From contig OX344762.1 of NCBI GenBank assembly GCA_947034895.1, forward strand, positions 77,246,981-77,310,980: a stretch of 64,000 nucleotides of DNA, in the 5' to 3' direction. Source of the DNA: Rhytidiadelphus loreus (Eukaryota; Streptophyta; Bryopsida; Hypnales; Hylocomiaceae). Position 1 is the stretch's first letter, and each line of letters begins with the position of its first letter. Positions 35,404 through 46,190 of this stretch are shown in pieces. Made by a program: the position numbers and the translations under genes. Below the pieces are notes generated by a model, which saw only the letters and a list, made by a program, of their open reading frames with translations, searched no databases and was not told where the DNA came from.

Positions 35404-37513
35404 AAAAAGTTGACAGAGTTCAATGATATAGAGAAACAGAAGTGAATAGCCCGAAACATTCAAGTTGATTAAATGCCTTCCACTCTCTAAAAAGTAAGCA
35501 TCTCAACGTTCAAAAAATGGTATGAGATCCTAAAAAGGCTGTATCATAGACTCTATCATCACCATCCTATCGTAGGCAAGGAACACAGTCAATACCAACT
35601 GATTGAAGAAATCAAGATCAGCATTCAGCATTAGTAATCGTACAGATAGGCTCAATGTGGTAAAGATCGGTAGGAGACCATCACTCGCTGCCAGCTTCAC
35701 AGGTCATCGTCCTACTTCAGTCATAGTGTGAAACCTCATGAATTGATCTATAAAACATTAGATTCAGCCCTCGCACCTCCAAGTTCCAGCATTAAAAAAA
35801 AATTCAATCTGGAAATTGAAGTTATCAAGACATAAGGAAGGGTGCATAGCAATGAGGTCAAGGTGGAGACATGAAACAATTACAGCAAGGACAACTCCTA
35901 AACAGGTCAGCACAACAAATGACATAAGGTTTCTTGACCAATGGATCAAGATCAGGAGAGACATGGTACATGAATTAAAATGGCATAAAATCCGATATGT
36001 TTGTTTCAACTCTTCATGTTTCTCAGGCACATTAAGCTAGGTAACTGTACTTAACCTGCTACATTGATTTGACAAGAAAGTTGTCCGCACGATCGATCTA
36101 GGGAATGCAATACTAACTCATGCAAGTGTCCCAATTCTAATCTTTCGTGAAAGGGAATTCTACAAACCTTAAATCAATCCAAAAAATAAAAATTAAATTG
36201 TACATAGTAGTCCCTGTGATTTCAACAGATGATTAGTCAGGAGTTCCTCTCCATCTAATGCAAAAACGGTGTTTTTTGGTATGGGAATTTCCACCACCCT
36301 AAGTGGAATTTTACCCATTCTTTCCCTGTCAAGGCCACCCGCATTTGGGAGCCTGACTAATGTTTCTTTTTCTTTGTTTTTTAATCCAGCGTCACTTTTC
36401 AAAGAAACAATTTTTTATTTTAAACTTCAAATATTAAATTGTGACTCATAAAAATGACTGTTGTAGAACTTCTTTTCCAAAAAAGAAAAGAAAAGAAGAT
36501 TAGGGCAAGGATTGCCAGTCCATTGCTTGTCAAGATTTCAAAAAATAGCTTAGAATTAGAAAAGTCATACCTAGAACGTCAGGCCACAATTGAAGTCACA
36601 GTAGTCCCTGTGATTTCAACAGAACTGGAAGCAATCGTCCCTCATCTCCAAATCATTTGCAATGAAATAGCATCTTCGCTCCATCAGATACAGTCAAATA
36701 ATTCTTCCTTTAAGTAAGACTTCAGAAGCAACAGATTCGCAGCTCCGCTAGGGTTTGCCAGGAACACGTAACTCACAGTTCTGATGAGGTTTCGGAAGCC
36801 ATCGATTCTCATGTCCTCTACGCCTTTCTTGGACCACGTAATTCACGATTTCCGTGAGATTTCGCAAGCATCACATTCTTCACTCAGATCTTGCCGAAAC
36901 ATACTACTGTGCCTTCGACAGGGACTACTCACGACGAACGACCTCACAATATGCAGCAGTAATCAAAATCCTTGAAGTCATCTGACGTTACCGGATGAAC
37001 TGAATTGTTCAGGCTATAGTTATTGCAGTCACATTTGACTTGCAATGAGAAGCATTCAAGCTCACTGCAGAAGATCGCATTCTACAAGAAAGAGATCATA
37101 AAGAAGCCGGTGAACTGGAATTTTTGAATTTGCATACCGTATTGCTGAAATTCGGAGAAGGAACCAAAAATCCCGCACCGTACTTGTGCAGCGATGGCAA
37201 GGAATGACTCTAATGAGACCTTGAATTCCAGCGCTTGAGCTTTGCTGGACAGAAGCGACAGTTCCTCGAATTGCAGAAAATCGCACGGTCGTAGGTCAGA
37301 AGTCTATTTTATGGCATTAAACACATTCATCCATCTTCTTTTATAGAGCTAATTCTATCAAGAACTCCAGTAGAGAGTCAAGACCCCACATCAATGTCCA
37401 CGCTTTCCAGTAACCTCTCCGAATTCCATCTCATCTCTCAATTCCGCAACTGCCTTCCCCGTACGCATCCCCACAACTAGCGAGAGTTCAATTCGCACTT
37501 GCTAGCTGCTGCG
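35404..37513. other. no certain gene; 24-bp direct repeat
   Basis: The sequence AGTAGTCCCTGTGATTTCAA (extending four more bases) occurs at 36,206-36,229 and again at 36,600-36,623. These are direct repeats flanking about 370 bp, as a large target duplication or a segmental duplication would give. A short plus-strand frame at 36,454-36,717 (87 codons, mixed composition) has no recognisable domain. From about 37,380 the sequence becomes the 5' flank of the glycosyltransferase pseudogene. Confidence 0.4.
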
Positions 37514-40500
37514 ATGGATCACCCCCCGAAGTTCCGCGCCCACCTCGTCCTCATCCCCATGTTCAGTCCCAGCCACTCACTCCCCTTGTTCGATTTTGCC
37601 TTCCGCCTCGCCTCTCTCTCCATCAAAGTGACCATCCTCAGCTCTTCTTACCACGTTCACCAGGTGTGGACCAACCCGCTGTACTGGCGTTCGACCCCGC
37701 GGCTCCTCGCTGCGGGCGACTCCATCGAGCTCGTCCCCGTGGAGGATGGGATTTACGATGGCACTTGGCAAGGTTTGGGAAAACGGTCAGGGAGGTGGCG
37801 TCGGAGAAGAAGTTCGTGAGTGTGTTTGGAAAGCATTTAGGCTTGCTCATGGCGATGGTGCCGAAGCCGTGTTGTGTGGTGTCAGATATGCTGCTGGGGT
37901 GGACGCAGGAATGGGCGAAGGAGTTTGGGATTCCGCGGTTGGTGCTGCACATTCAGCCTGCCTCCAATCTGTCGCTCATGCTCCATGTATGGACTCACTC
38001 CGCACTTGTCATCTCTTCTTCTTCTGCTTAGATCAAACTCGTAGGACACAACCAAATCATTATTGCAACACTCTTGCAACAGAACACGAATTGCAGAAAC
38101 ATCTAAGAAACATGTCTTTCTTTTTAGGGTTTGGCAGAACTGGATTTGCGGAGGAAGATGCGTAGCTAGGGTGAATACTTGGCCATTGAAGCTGGTTGCA
38201 ATGGGGAGTCGCAATGGGTTCAACTAAGTAAGCTCAACTTTTGGACTCACCAAACGTTTTGAGAAAGTTTTTTGAACCAATTCTGCATTGTCACATGATG
38301 TGGTTAGTCAATTCCATGAACTTCTTTTCCCCTTAAGGGAAACTCTTCCTAGTACCTAAAGGTTTCATCAAGTTGCAAGTTTTTTCATTCATAAAATATT
38401 GGGATGTCTTTAAGATTTAGTAAGAACAAAGGAAATGGAAAATTGTGCGGATGAAAATGTGACTAATGAAATAGTAACACAATTTGCATTTTAGTAATTA
38501 TATAAGTGATGCAAAGGGTGTCATGATTTCATGTGTCTTCTTTCAGTCTTGCACAATTTTTTTTCATTCATTTGTTAAACCTTAATGACATCTTCTCAAA
38601 AAAAAACTTGGTGGTCGGATGAAACTTTAGTGTTTGATTGCAACCGTTCCCGTTGAAACTATTTAATTTCATTGATTTGACATTTTTTTACAAGTGAAGT
38701 TGTCTTTTTATTCATTAATGTAGTTCCAAAGTAATGGCTTCAATGATGTTCACACAATGTATACCAAGAGGAATAAGGTAACTACAGTTGAAATCATCTT
38801 AATCAACCTCATATAAAATTATCTAAATGTTGGAAATTGAAAGAGGATTTCAAATTTTCTTGGCTTGTTTGTTTTAAATTTCATATGAAAAAATTATGAA
38901 TAAAAATTGTTTTTAATGTATTGATTGTAAGTATATTCTAAGTTTTCATGTTTGGGACATTTTTGGGAAGAAGGGTTGAAATTAGGTGGACTTACTTCAA
39001 AGATTTACTCTAAACAATGAATGTTTGCAGGTGCCAAATTTAGTAGCAGAAGGGAGATTACCTCTCATTTAGGAAAATTGAACAGAGCAAATTTCGATCC
39101 CTGGATTTAAATTTTCATTGAACTCGTCCGAGTTGGTGTCGGAGCTCAAGGATGAGAAATTTATAAAAATGGGTGCATATGATTACTTCCTTTGAATGTC
39201 AAGACGAGCTCTTGAAGCCCCCATTGTCCTAGTCAACACATTCCGTGAACTTGAAGAGGATTGTTTTGTTGCCTTTGACGATCTTTTTTCAGAAGCAACA
39301 ATAGAACATCAAGTACGTACCCTCTAAAATGCTAAGTTTTGCTATAGTCCTAGTGTAACTTTGGAAGTGAATATTTCTTCTTCTTCAACATTTTCTACTT
39401 CTACATGTGCATGCCTTCTCTTCTATTTACTAAGAAACGCATATTACTCCTTCATTCCAATTCCAATCAATTCTTCCTTAATTGCAACAAGATAGTGAAT
39501 ATGCAATGATATTGTGCATGTAGGTTCCCAAGGTCATCCCAATTGGGCCTCTCCTTCCAGATGACTTCCCTTCGCCAAGCGCTAGAGTGATTGCAGATGA
39601 AATTAGTGAAGAAAACAAAACTCTTATGCAATGGTTGGACTTGCAACCACCACACTTAGTGTTGTACATTGCGTTTGGAACCTTAGTAAAGAATAAGTTG
39701 GAGCAGTTGCAAGAGATCACCTTTGCTTTGGAGTCAAACAAACAAACCTTTTTGTGGTCAACAGGAACTCCTATCTAGAGACCAAATGAACCTCCACCTT
39801 CACATTTCTCCGAGTTGCTACCTCCATGTTATGATCAGCTACTCTTGTTTTCTATTTTGGAGCTATTTGGGGAGAACTTAAAAACCCAACACTCTAAGTG
39901 TTTGTATTATTGTTTCTTCTTGCAATTGAAAGAGGATTTCAATGCACCTAAGTTTGTATCATTTGATATTGTATGCAAGTTCTTTGAATGTCCAAATGTA
40001 ATAATTGAAAGTAAGATGATATTCAAGTCTAAGTTACAGCTTCCCTCTAAAAGTAAACTTAGATAAAATATGCATTTAAGAGTCATTTACACAAGATGGC
40101 ATTTGCAGGGCAAAAAATGCAAAAACTATTTGAAAGTAGTATAAAGTTACAGTTGGGATAGCAAAACCTAGAAAGTGAAAATTTGTGCCATTTGTAGTAG
40201 ATGTATCACTCACACTTTCTGTAAATTAGGCCTCATTGTTCGAGATCATTGTCCTCATTCACATCCAAGGGGAATATTTCAAACCTAATAGGGATAGAAT
40301 GATCCCTACTGTGATGGAGGATTGAGATTGGAGGAGAGTATAGTTGGGTTATTTTGACCTACCCCTTCATCTTCAAGGAGTTACTTTGTCCCTCTCCAAT
40401 TTAAGATGTTCCAATTGGTGTGAATGTTACTCAATGAAAGTTTGTTGTTTAGTCTTGTCCTCTGTCTTGTGTCATGGGACCTTGCACAAACAAAGTCTTA

Positions 40501-40790
40501 ATGTAAGTTGATCTAAGAAAGGTCAGAGTTGTTTCTTTGCTGAACATGAATTGGTTTTGGTGATGATGACAGGGTTCGAGGAATGCACACGGAAGTAGGG
40601 CAAGATTGTGACTATGGTGGTTCCTCATATTCATATCTTACAACACCCGGCTTGTGGTGCATTCCTGTCCCACTGCAGTTGGAACTCCGTCCTAGAGAGT
40701 ATTACAAGCGTCATGACGATCATTGTCTGGCCGCAACAGTACGAGCAGCGGATGACTACCAAGTTCTCCTCCTTTTCACACTTGCAGAGT
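37514..40790 (+). pseudogene. UDP-glycosyltransferase (family 1) pseudogene with retained introns
   Basis: Family 1 UGTs transfer sugar from UDP-sugar to small molecules. The parts are in order. The N-terminal segment from ATG 37,514 (HLVLIPMFSPSHSLPLFDFA) shifts frame near 37,770 and continues as GKTVREVASEKKF...DMLLGWTQEWAKEFGIP. A middle exon lies at about 39,032-39,316 (ALEAPIVLVNTFRELEED), and the next at about 39,524-39,778 (PIGPLLP...WLDLQPPHLVLYIAFGTL). The donor-sugar PSPG region is at about 40,610-40,730 (HILQHPACGAFLSHCSWNSV...WPQQYEQR). Defects: stops at about 39,070, 39,195, 39,776 and 40,596, the frameshift, the PSPG opening tryptophan not preserved, and HCGWNS changed to HCSWNS. 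AT-rich intron remnants show it is not a retrocopy. Confidence 0.85.
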
Positions 40791-41730
40791 CTCTCTTGTT
40801 TACTTTTCATTCTCTCAACACAATCCCGTCACCCTTCTCTGGTTTTATTTACTTCTAAGTGCACAGTCCCTATGGAATAGCACGTTCCCCGGATGTCTTT
40901 GATGTTGTCTACAAATCTGAACGGAGAACTCCCATATGAAGGTTAAATTGGGAACACATGTTAAAACCCAACTAGACTTATAAGACAATGCAATTAGTTA
41001 GAGAGGGTTGAGTGTAATGGCAGTTGTACATACTTTGTGCCCAACCAAAGATTGTTAGTAGTAATACACCCAAACCTTGGTAATGTCACAACCAAAATAC
41101 TCTTGACAACAGGCCACGATGGAACATTGTAAAATCAATGGTGTTGCCTTTAAGAGTGACAATGTAGTTAGGGAGGTGGCTTAGAACCCTTTGTATGCAA
41201 ACACTTGTCAAACTATCAACACTTGTCACACTTGTCAAATTCAGTATTACATTTGTATGCAAACCAATTGGGACATCATTGAGTGAGTTTGAAAATGGGT
41301 AATTCTGTTTTCTAGGGGTTTTAGAGAGGGAAAAACAATGTGATGTTAGAAAATGAGATGTTAAGAGGGCTGGGTGTACTGGTTTGACAAAACAATTGGA
41401 CACTAAGTTCGTAATATTGGCATATATTCATAACATTGGCACTTTTCAAGATGGGCATCTCGAAACGTAAATCTATAGTAATTGTAGTTAGAGTGAGGTT
41501 TCTACTCTTGAATATGATAATTTTGGTGCTTTAGATTGCATCAATTGACCTTATTGGAGGAGGTGGGCACATGTACCTCATTGACACAGTGAAGGTGGCG
41601 GCAGAGCTGCATGAAGAGAGGGAGGGTTTTGTGGGTAGAGAGGAGATCTAGAGGGTGGTGCATTTGGTCATGCATGACGCGGAAGGCGTGGCCTTCCGCA
41701 CTCGAGTGGCAGAGCTAAAGCAATTAGCTG

Positions 41731-41881
41731 CAAAATACACCTATTGTAACACACATTTGGACTCATTTCTTAATGAATTAATCACATAGAAGAGCATCAA
41801 ATTCTGCAAAATACACCTATTGTAACACACATTTGGACTCATTTCTTGATGAATTAATCACATAGAAGAGCATCAAATTCT
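41731..41881. repeat. recent 76-bp tandem duplication
   Basis: Two adjacent copies start at 41,731 and 41,807 with CAAAATACACCTATTGTAAC and end with GAGCATCAAATTCT. They differ by about one base (TTCTTAATG versus TTCTTGATG). Near identity implies a recent duplication, or an assembly artefact. Confidence 0.9.
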
Positions 41882-42164
41882 GGGCTCAATAACAACAAAG
41901 CACTCAAGATTATGAAGAATAATTGCATGTTAGCACCTCCTTAGCTACACCACATCAATGGCTAGGGAGGTAGTGACATATAGGTGTTTTTCATGACCTA
42001 GCTTGCTTTGCCATTACTTGACTTAAGGTAGGAGGTCCATAAATTGACTATGTTCTAAATGCGTCCCCTATTTAAGAATGAGTGGCATGTTCTTTGAGAT
42101 ATCTATTACTGTCATTGATGAGGTGGGTAGGCTTAAAAGGACAGTTTATGGACTTCTACCTTAG

Positions 42165-42250
42165 TCTCAATGTTGATAAGTTTGATCTCAATGTTGGTAA
42201 GTTTGATCTCAATGTTGGTAAGTTTGATCTCAATGTTGGTAAGTTTGAGC
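42165..42250. repeat. 21-bp minisatellite
   Basis: About four units of GATCTCAATGTTGGTAAGTT (plus one base) lie in tandem. Being a multiple of three, the array reads as a seven-residue repeat in one frame, but there is no other sign of a gene. Confidence 0.9.
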
Positions 42251-43700
42251 AGTTTGATTGCTTTGAGATCTCAAATTACTTAAAATGGCAAAATAATGGA
42301 ACTCAATTGTTCCGCTCTCTACTATTGTGTACATACTTAATGCTATTATGTACGTAGTTCAGGCCCGTCATTTGAACTTCTACATCATAAATATTAACTT
42401 CAATCATCTTTGCCAACAATCACTGCTTGTCACATTGATAAAACCTTGAAACTATGTTGCATTGAAATTATGTTTATTCAATAGGTAAGTTCTTTTGCAA
42501 GCATTGTTTCAGTGATCATTTTCTAAATCATGCTTATCTTCAAGAAAGTGTTAGATTATGAATAAGAGAGAGATGTTGAACAATTTTGTCAAATTTCACA
42601 AAGGCTTGTTGTATTCTTATAGTCTAATAGTGTAAGACTTTTTAGTTCCTTTTCTTTCTCTTCAAATTTCTTACTAGAGGTGAGACAAAAGCCCAAAGAG
42701 ACAAAATCAACTCTAGCCAATTTTTTGAAAGTAACTAGTATACGCTTCACATACATAGATTTGGTGATATTAATTGAAATGGAGAAAATTGAGCTCAAAA
42801 ATACTATTGACATTAAAGTCCTTTAAATTAGTGAATACTATTGTAACATTAGGACGTTTTTTGCGGAATATCATTCTAAAAAGAGATGTCAAAAAATTTG
42901 GAAATTTATTAAGTACACCCATAATTGACGCTACTAGAAACAAAGCATATTTACAATTATTAAACATAAATTGTATTTATTAGATCTTATTGACATGTGA
43001 AAGAGGATTCAAATGCACTTTAGTATACATTATGAAAACACTATTTGAATTAGTTATAAAGTTCTCTTAAGGTTTGAATGTATCTTAGCTTAAAATGACT
43101 CACATTTGTTGTGCTTGAAAAAGTGATGAACCATTTGAATTAGATATGGTCATTTTTAAGTGATTGAGAATGTAAGAAGTGCGGAAAATGTGATATAAGA
43201 AGGTGTTGTAGAATCCTAAAAGGGATTCTCATACATTCTTGCATATGTTTGCATCAATATTGTAGAATGATCTATTCTACATTTACAACTATCCATGTAC
43301 TTTATGAAATGAAATGGGGATGGTAATTTTTCTTCACATAGAAGGAACCATTGAGAGTGTTGTGCCATAAAATATTGAATATTTGTAATGGCATTATGGT
43401 TGAGAAAGAAATCAAAATTTATAAGGAGAATAGTGTGAAAGTTTTTGAAGATAGTAATTGTTATTTATTTTACACCCAAAACACCCTTCGCAATGACCTT
43501 CACATTAAATCACCACTATCAAGCTAAATTTAGGCTTTATATAATTGATTTATTAAATTTTGATTATTTTTATGTGTGAATAATCACTTTTTCTATAAAG
43601 TTTTTTTTTTAGAATTTGTGGTGAAAAATAGAATTATTCTGATTTTTAAAAGTATAGTATGTACATCAAATTAGATCAATGAGAATTCACATTGGAATAA

Positions 43701-44038
43701 CATTAGAAGAGTTTTGGAGCCACTTGGAGACCTCCAGTTCTCCGACGTTCCCGGACTGTGGGAACGTCGGAGAACCAACAGTCCGACCTGGCACGGAGAC
43801 TGCCAGGTCGGACTGCAGTAATTAATTAATTAAAAAATGTTTTTTTAAATATTTTTTAAAAAAAAATTAATATTTTTTTAATATTTTTTTAAAATTAAAA
43901 TATTTTTTTAAAATTAAAATATTTTTTTAAAATTTTAAAATTAAATTTTTTTTTTTTAATCAGACAGTCCGGCCATGGTTTGCAGCATGGGAAACCATGG
44001 CCGGAAGGTCTCCCAGAGGCCTCAATTCCTTTCTAATG
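43701..44038. mobile_element. CATTAG-ended element with three GC-rich hairpins, copy 1
   Basis: The ends are CATTAGAAGAGTTTTGGAGC and, inverted at the right, CATTAGAAAGGAATTGAGGC. Inside lie three hairpins. 43,738-43,774 is a perfect 15-bp stem with a 7-nt loop (arm TTCTCCGACGTTCCC). 43,779-43,815 is a perfect 15-bp stem with a 7-nt loop (arm CAGTCCGACCTGGCA). 43,969-44,004 is a 13-bp stem with a 10-nt loop (arm CCGGCCATGGTTT). Between hairpins 2 and 3 is a purely A/T segment (43,818-43,960). Related ends occur at 63,011-63,264 and 63,737 onward. There is no coding capacity. Confidence 0.75.
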
Positions 44039-44173
44039 AAGGGATTTTCACCAAAAATGAAGGACAGAATGAGAAAAAATATTTTATAATTTAAACTTGA
44101 AAATCATTTTTAAAGAAAAAAATAAAAATGAAATACATACAAATTTAGATTATTTGAAATTTAAGACATGGAG

Positions 44174-44580
44174 CACGGTTGCTATTACGTGAGCCTAAGA
44201 CCTTGAGCTTATGAGTCTATGAGCTTAGGCTCTTATGTTATATGCACCTTCCATAGTTATAGGATGTTGATATTGTAGGTGTTTATGTTGTAGGTACTTA
44301 TGTTATAAGCACCTTCCATGGTTATAGGATGTTTATATTGTAGGTGCCTAATTATATTATAGGTGTTTATGTTATAAGCACCTTCCATGGTTATAGGATA
44401 TTTATATTATAGATGTCTATGTTATAGGCACCTCTATTATAGGTACCTTCCATAGTTTATATTATAAGTATGTATATTATAGACATCTTTAATAGTTGTA
44501 AAGTACCTATGTGCCTAGGCTCAAGGCTCGTACGAGGGCTCATAGGCTCACATTTCTAGACTCACATACTAACACTGTTG
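44174..44580. mobile_element. 407-bp non-autonomous GAGC-array element with 10-bp TSD
   Basis: The element is flanked by the perfect direct repeat AGACATGGAG at 44,164-44,173 and 44,581-44,590. The left end CACGGTTGCTATTACGTGAG and the right end (reverse complement CAACAGTGTTAGTATGTGAG) are imperfect inverted repeats, each followed inward by GAGC units spaced a few bases apart. The interior is a minisatellite of about 50-60 bp (GCACCTTCCATAGTTATAGG...). A target duplication of about 9-11 bp is the hallmark of Mutator-like elements. The ends match those beside the transposase genes at 8,916 and 12,711. Confidence 0.85.
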
Positions 44581-44689
44581 AGACATGGAGCTTCCAATTG
44601 CAATAATTCATTGAATTTTATTTCTCTTTCAAAGTTTTAAAACGGTGTCCTAGACACAATAACCCAATGTAGCATAAGAACAAAAGCGT

Positions 44690-44935
44690 GCAATACCTAT
44701 CAATTAATGATCCCCACAACTATTTGAGAAAGCAAAACCATAAGTGTGCAATATCTATCAACTAATAAACTCTATGACTATCCAAGAAGACCAAAATTTG
44801 ATGAGTGTGCAATTCCTATCAACCAATAACCCCCATGATTGTCCAAGAACTCAAGACCAAAATCTTGTGCAATACCTATCAATCTTCCCAATAAAACCCA
44901 TGACTATCCAAAAGGACAAAAGTATGTAATTTAAA
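44690..44935. repeat. about 60-bp tandem repeat, four degenerate units
   Basis: Each unit contains GTGCAATACCTATCAA, a purine-rich AATAAC-like stretch, CCATGACTATCCAAGA and then AAGACCAAA. Units begin at about 44,689, 44,747, 44,807 and 44,868. They are diverged at several positions. Non-coding. Confidence 0.8.
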
Positions 44936-45107
44936 GAACTCAAAGATATTTTTTAATAATGTAATACAAAGCTTAACAACAATGCTCCAAGACTTGTGTT
45001 GGTAAGATTGAGGTTCCTTCCATCTTGCCTTCAATATATATTATTACTATATCTTGAAGTTTCTTCAAAGAAAACTGTGAAAAACTGTGTTAGTTCTTTT
45101 AACATTT

Positions 45108-45235
45108 ATGTTAGTTTTCTTTGAACTCATCTTGCGTTAGTTTTCTTTGAACTCATCTTGCGTTAGTTTTCTTTGAATTCATCTTGTGATAATTTTCTTT
45201 GAACTCATCTTGTGTTAGTTCTTTTAACATTTGTA
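45108..45235. repeat. 27-bp minisatellite
   Basis: About four units of GTTAGTTTTCTTTGAACTCA followed by TCTTGC lie in tandem. The flanks repeat TTAGTTCTTTTAACATTT on both sides. Non-coding. Confidence 0.85.
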
Positions 45236-45666
45236 CGATATAGAAATTGAAGACTTTGCTTTTCAAATATTCTATAAATCAAAGAATACTAGTAGATTTG
45301 GCTTAAAAAAATAACTTTTATAGTTTTAAAAATGACCCTTCAAAGAAGACTTGAATCAAAAAGTAAATAAAAGTCTTTAAAAATCACTATGATTAGAACT
45401 TAACATTTTGAACTTAAAGAAAAAAAATTCTTGAAAAAATCACAAATAATCAATCTACAATCAATTTTAGAAGAAAATTTCAATTGTGACTTCAAATTTA
45501 ATTGAAAATATTGGTTAGTGTAGCACTTGATCTAACTATATAAATATGGTCTATGATTCATATTTTATAACTATTGTTTGAGAGTTTTCATTAAATTATT
45601 ATTCTAATCTGCATTTTATAATACATCTTCACAATAATTTTAGAAATTTGGACTATTTTTTGGTCC

Positions 45667-46190
45667 TTAACCCCTTAAGTTCCTTGGCTATATTTTCACC
45701 AAAAACACTCCAAAACTGCCATTTCTAGCACAAGTACCAACTTTTAGAAAAATGCATTTTTGGACACAATTAACCATAGGATCTTGTAGTACATTGGTTA
45801 GAAAAGATGTGGAAAAAAATTCAGAAATTTCCACCCAATGGATTGCAAGATATAATCTTTTGAATTCATAGAAATCCTTTTGGGGGCCTTGCACTTCACA
45901 AGTAAATTTTCTATGAAAAAATGTCCAAAATGGTGGTGCTTCTTCGGATTATTTTTCCTAGACAAGTTGGCTACATGCTCAAAAAAATTCACATCATTTG
46001 GAATTGTAAAACATATAGGAAAACAATAGTAAGTACAAAGAAGTAGAGAATTATTCAAAATACTAAATTGTTAAGAATTTAGTCATGGAATTGAAAAATG
46101 CAAATCCGAGTGGCTGCAATATTGTAATAAAAGAATACACATCCTATGATTTTATTTATTTTTTAAATTATTGAAAATTGAGTAAGACTA
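45667..46190 (+). mobile_element. TTAACCCC-terminated element, copy B2 (3'-truncated)
   Basis: It starts with TTAACCCCTTAAGTTCC and matches the reverse complement of the element at 27,083-28,041 until about 46,190 (CAAAACTGCCATTTCTAGCA, ATAGGATCTTGTAG, GGCTACATGCTC, AATTGTAAAACATATAGG). Beyond that the homology ends and no right terminus is present. Confidence 0.65.

Larger units (their letters stand above)
40791..43700. other. intergenic repeat DNA with tandem duplications
   Basis: No gene is recognised in this stretch. It contains the two tandem arrays listed separately (41,731-41,881 and 42,165-42,250), and otherwise AT-rich sequence without bounded structure. Confidence 0.5.

Noticed and set aside
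42082..42357. Frame with a seven-residue repeat (LNVGKFD)
   Set aside because: Explained by the 21-bp minisatellite; no gene context.
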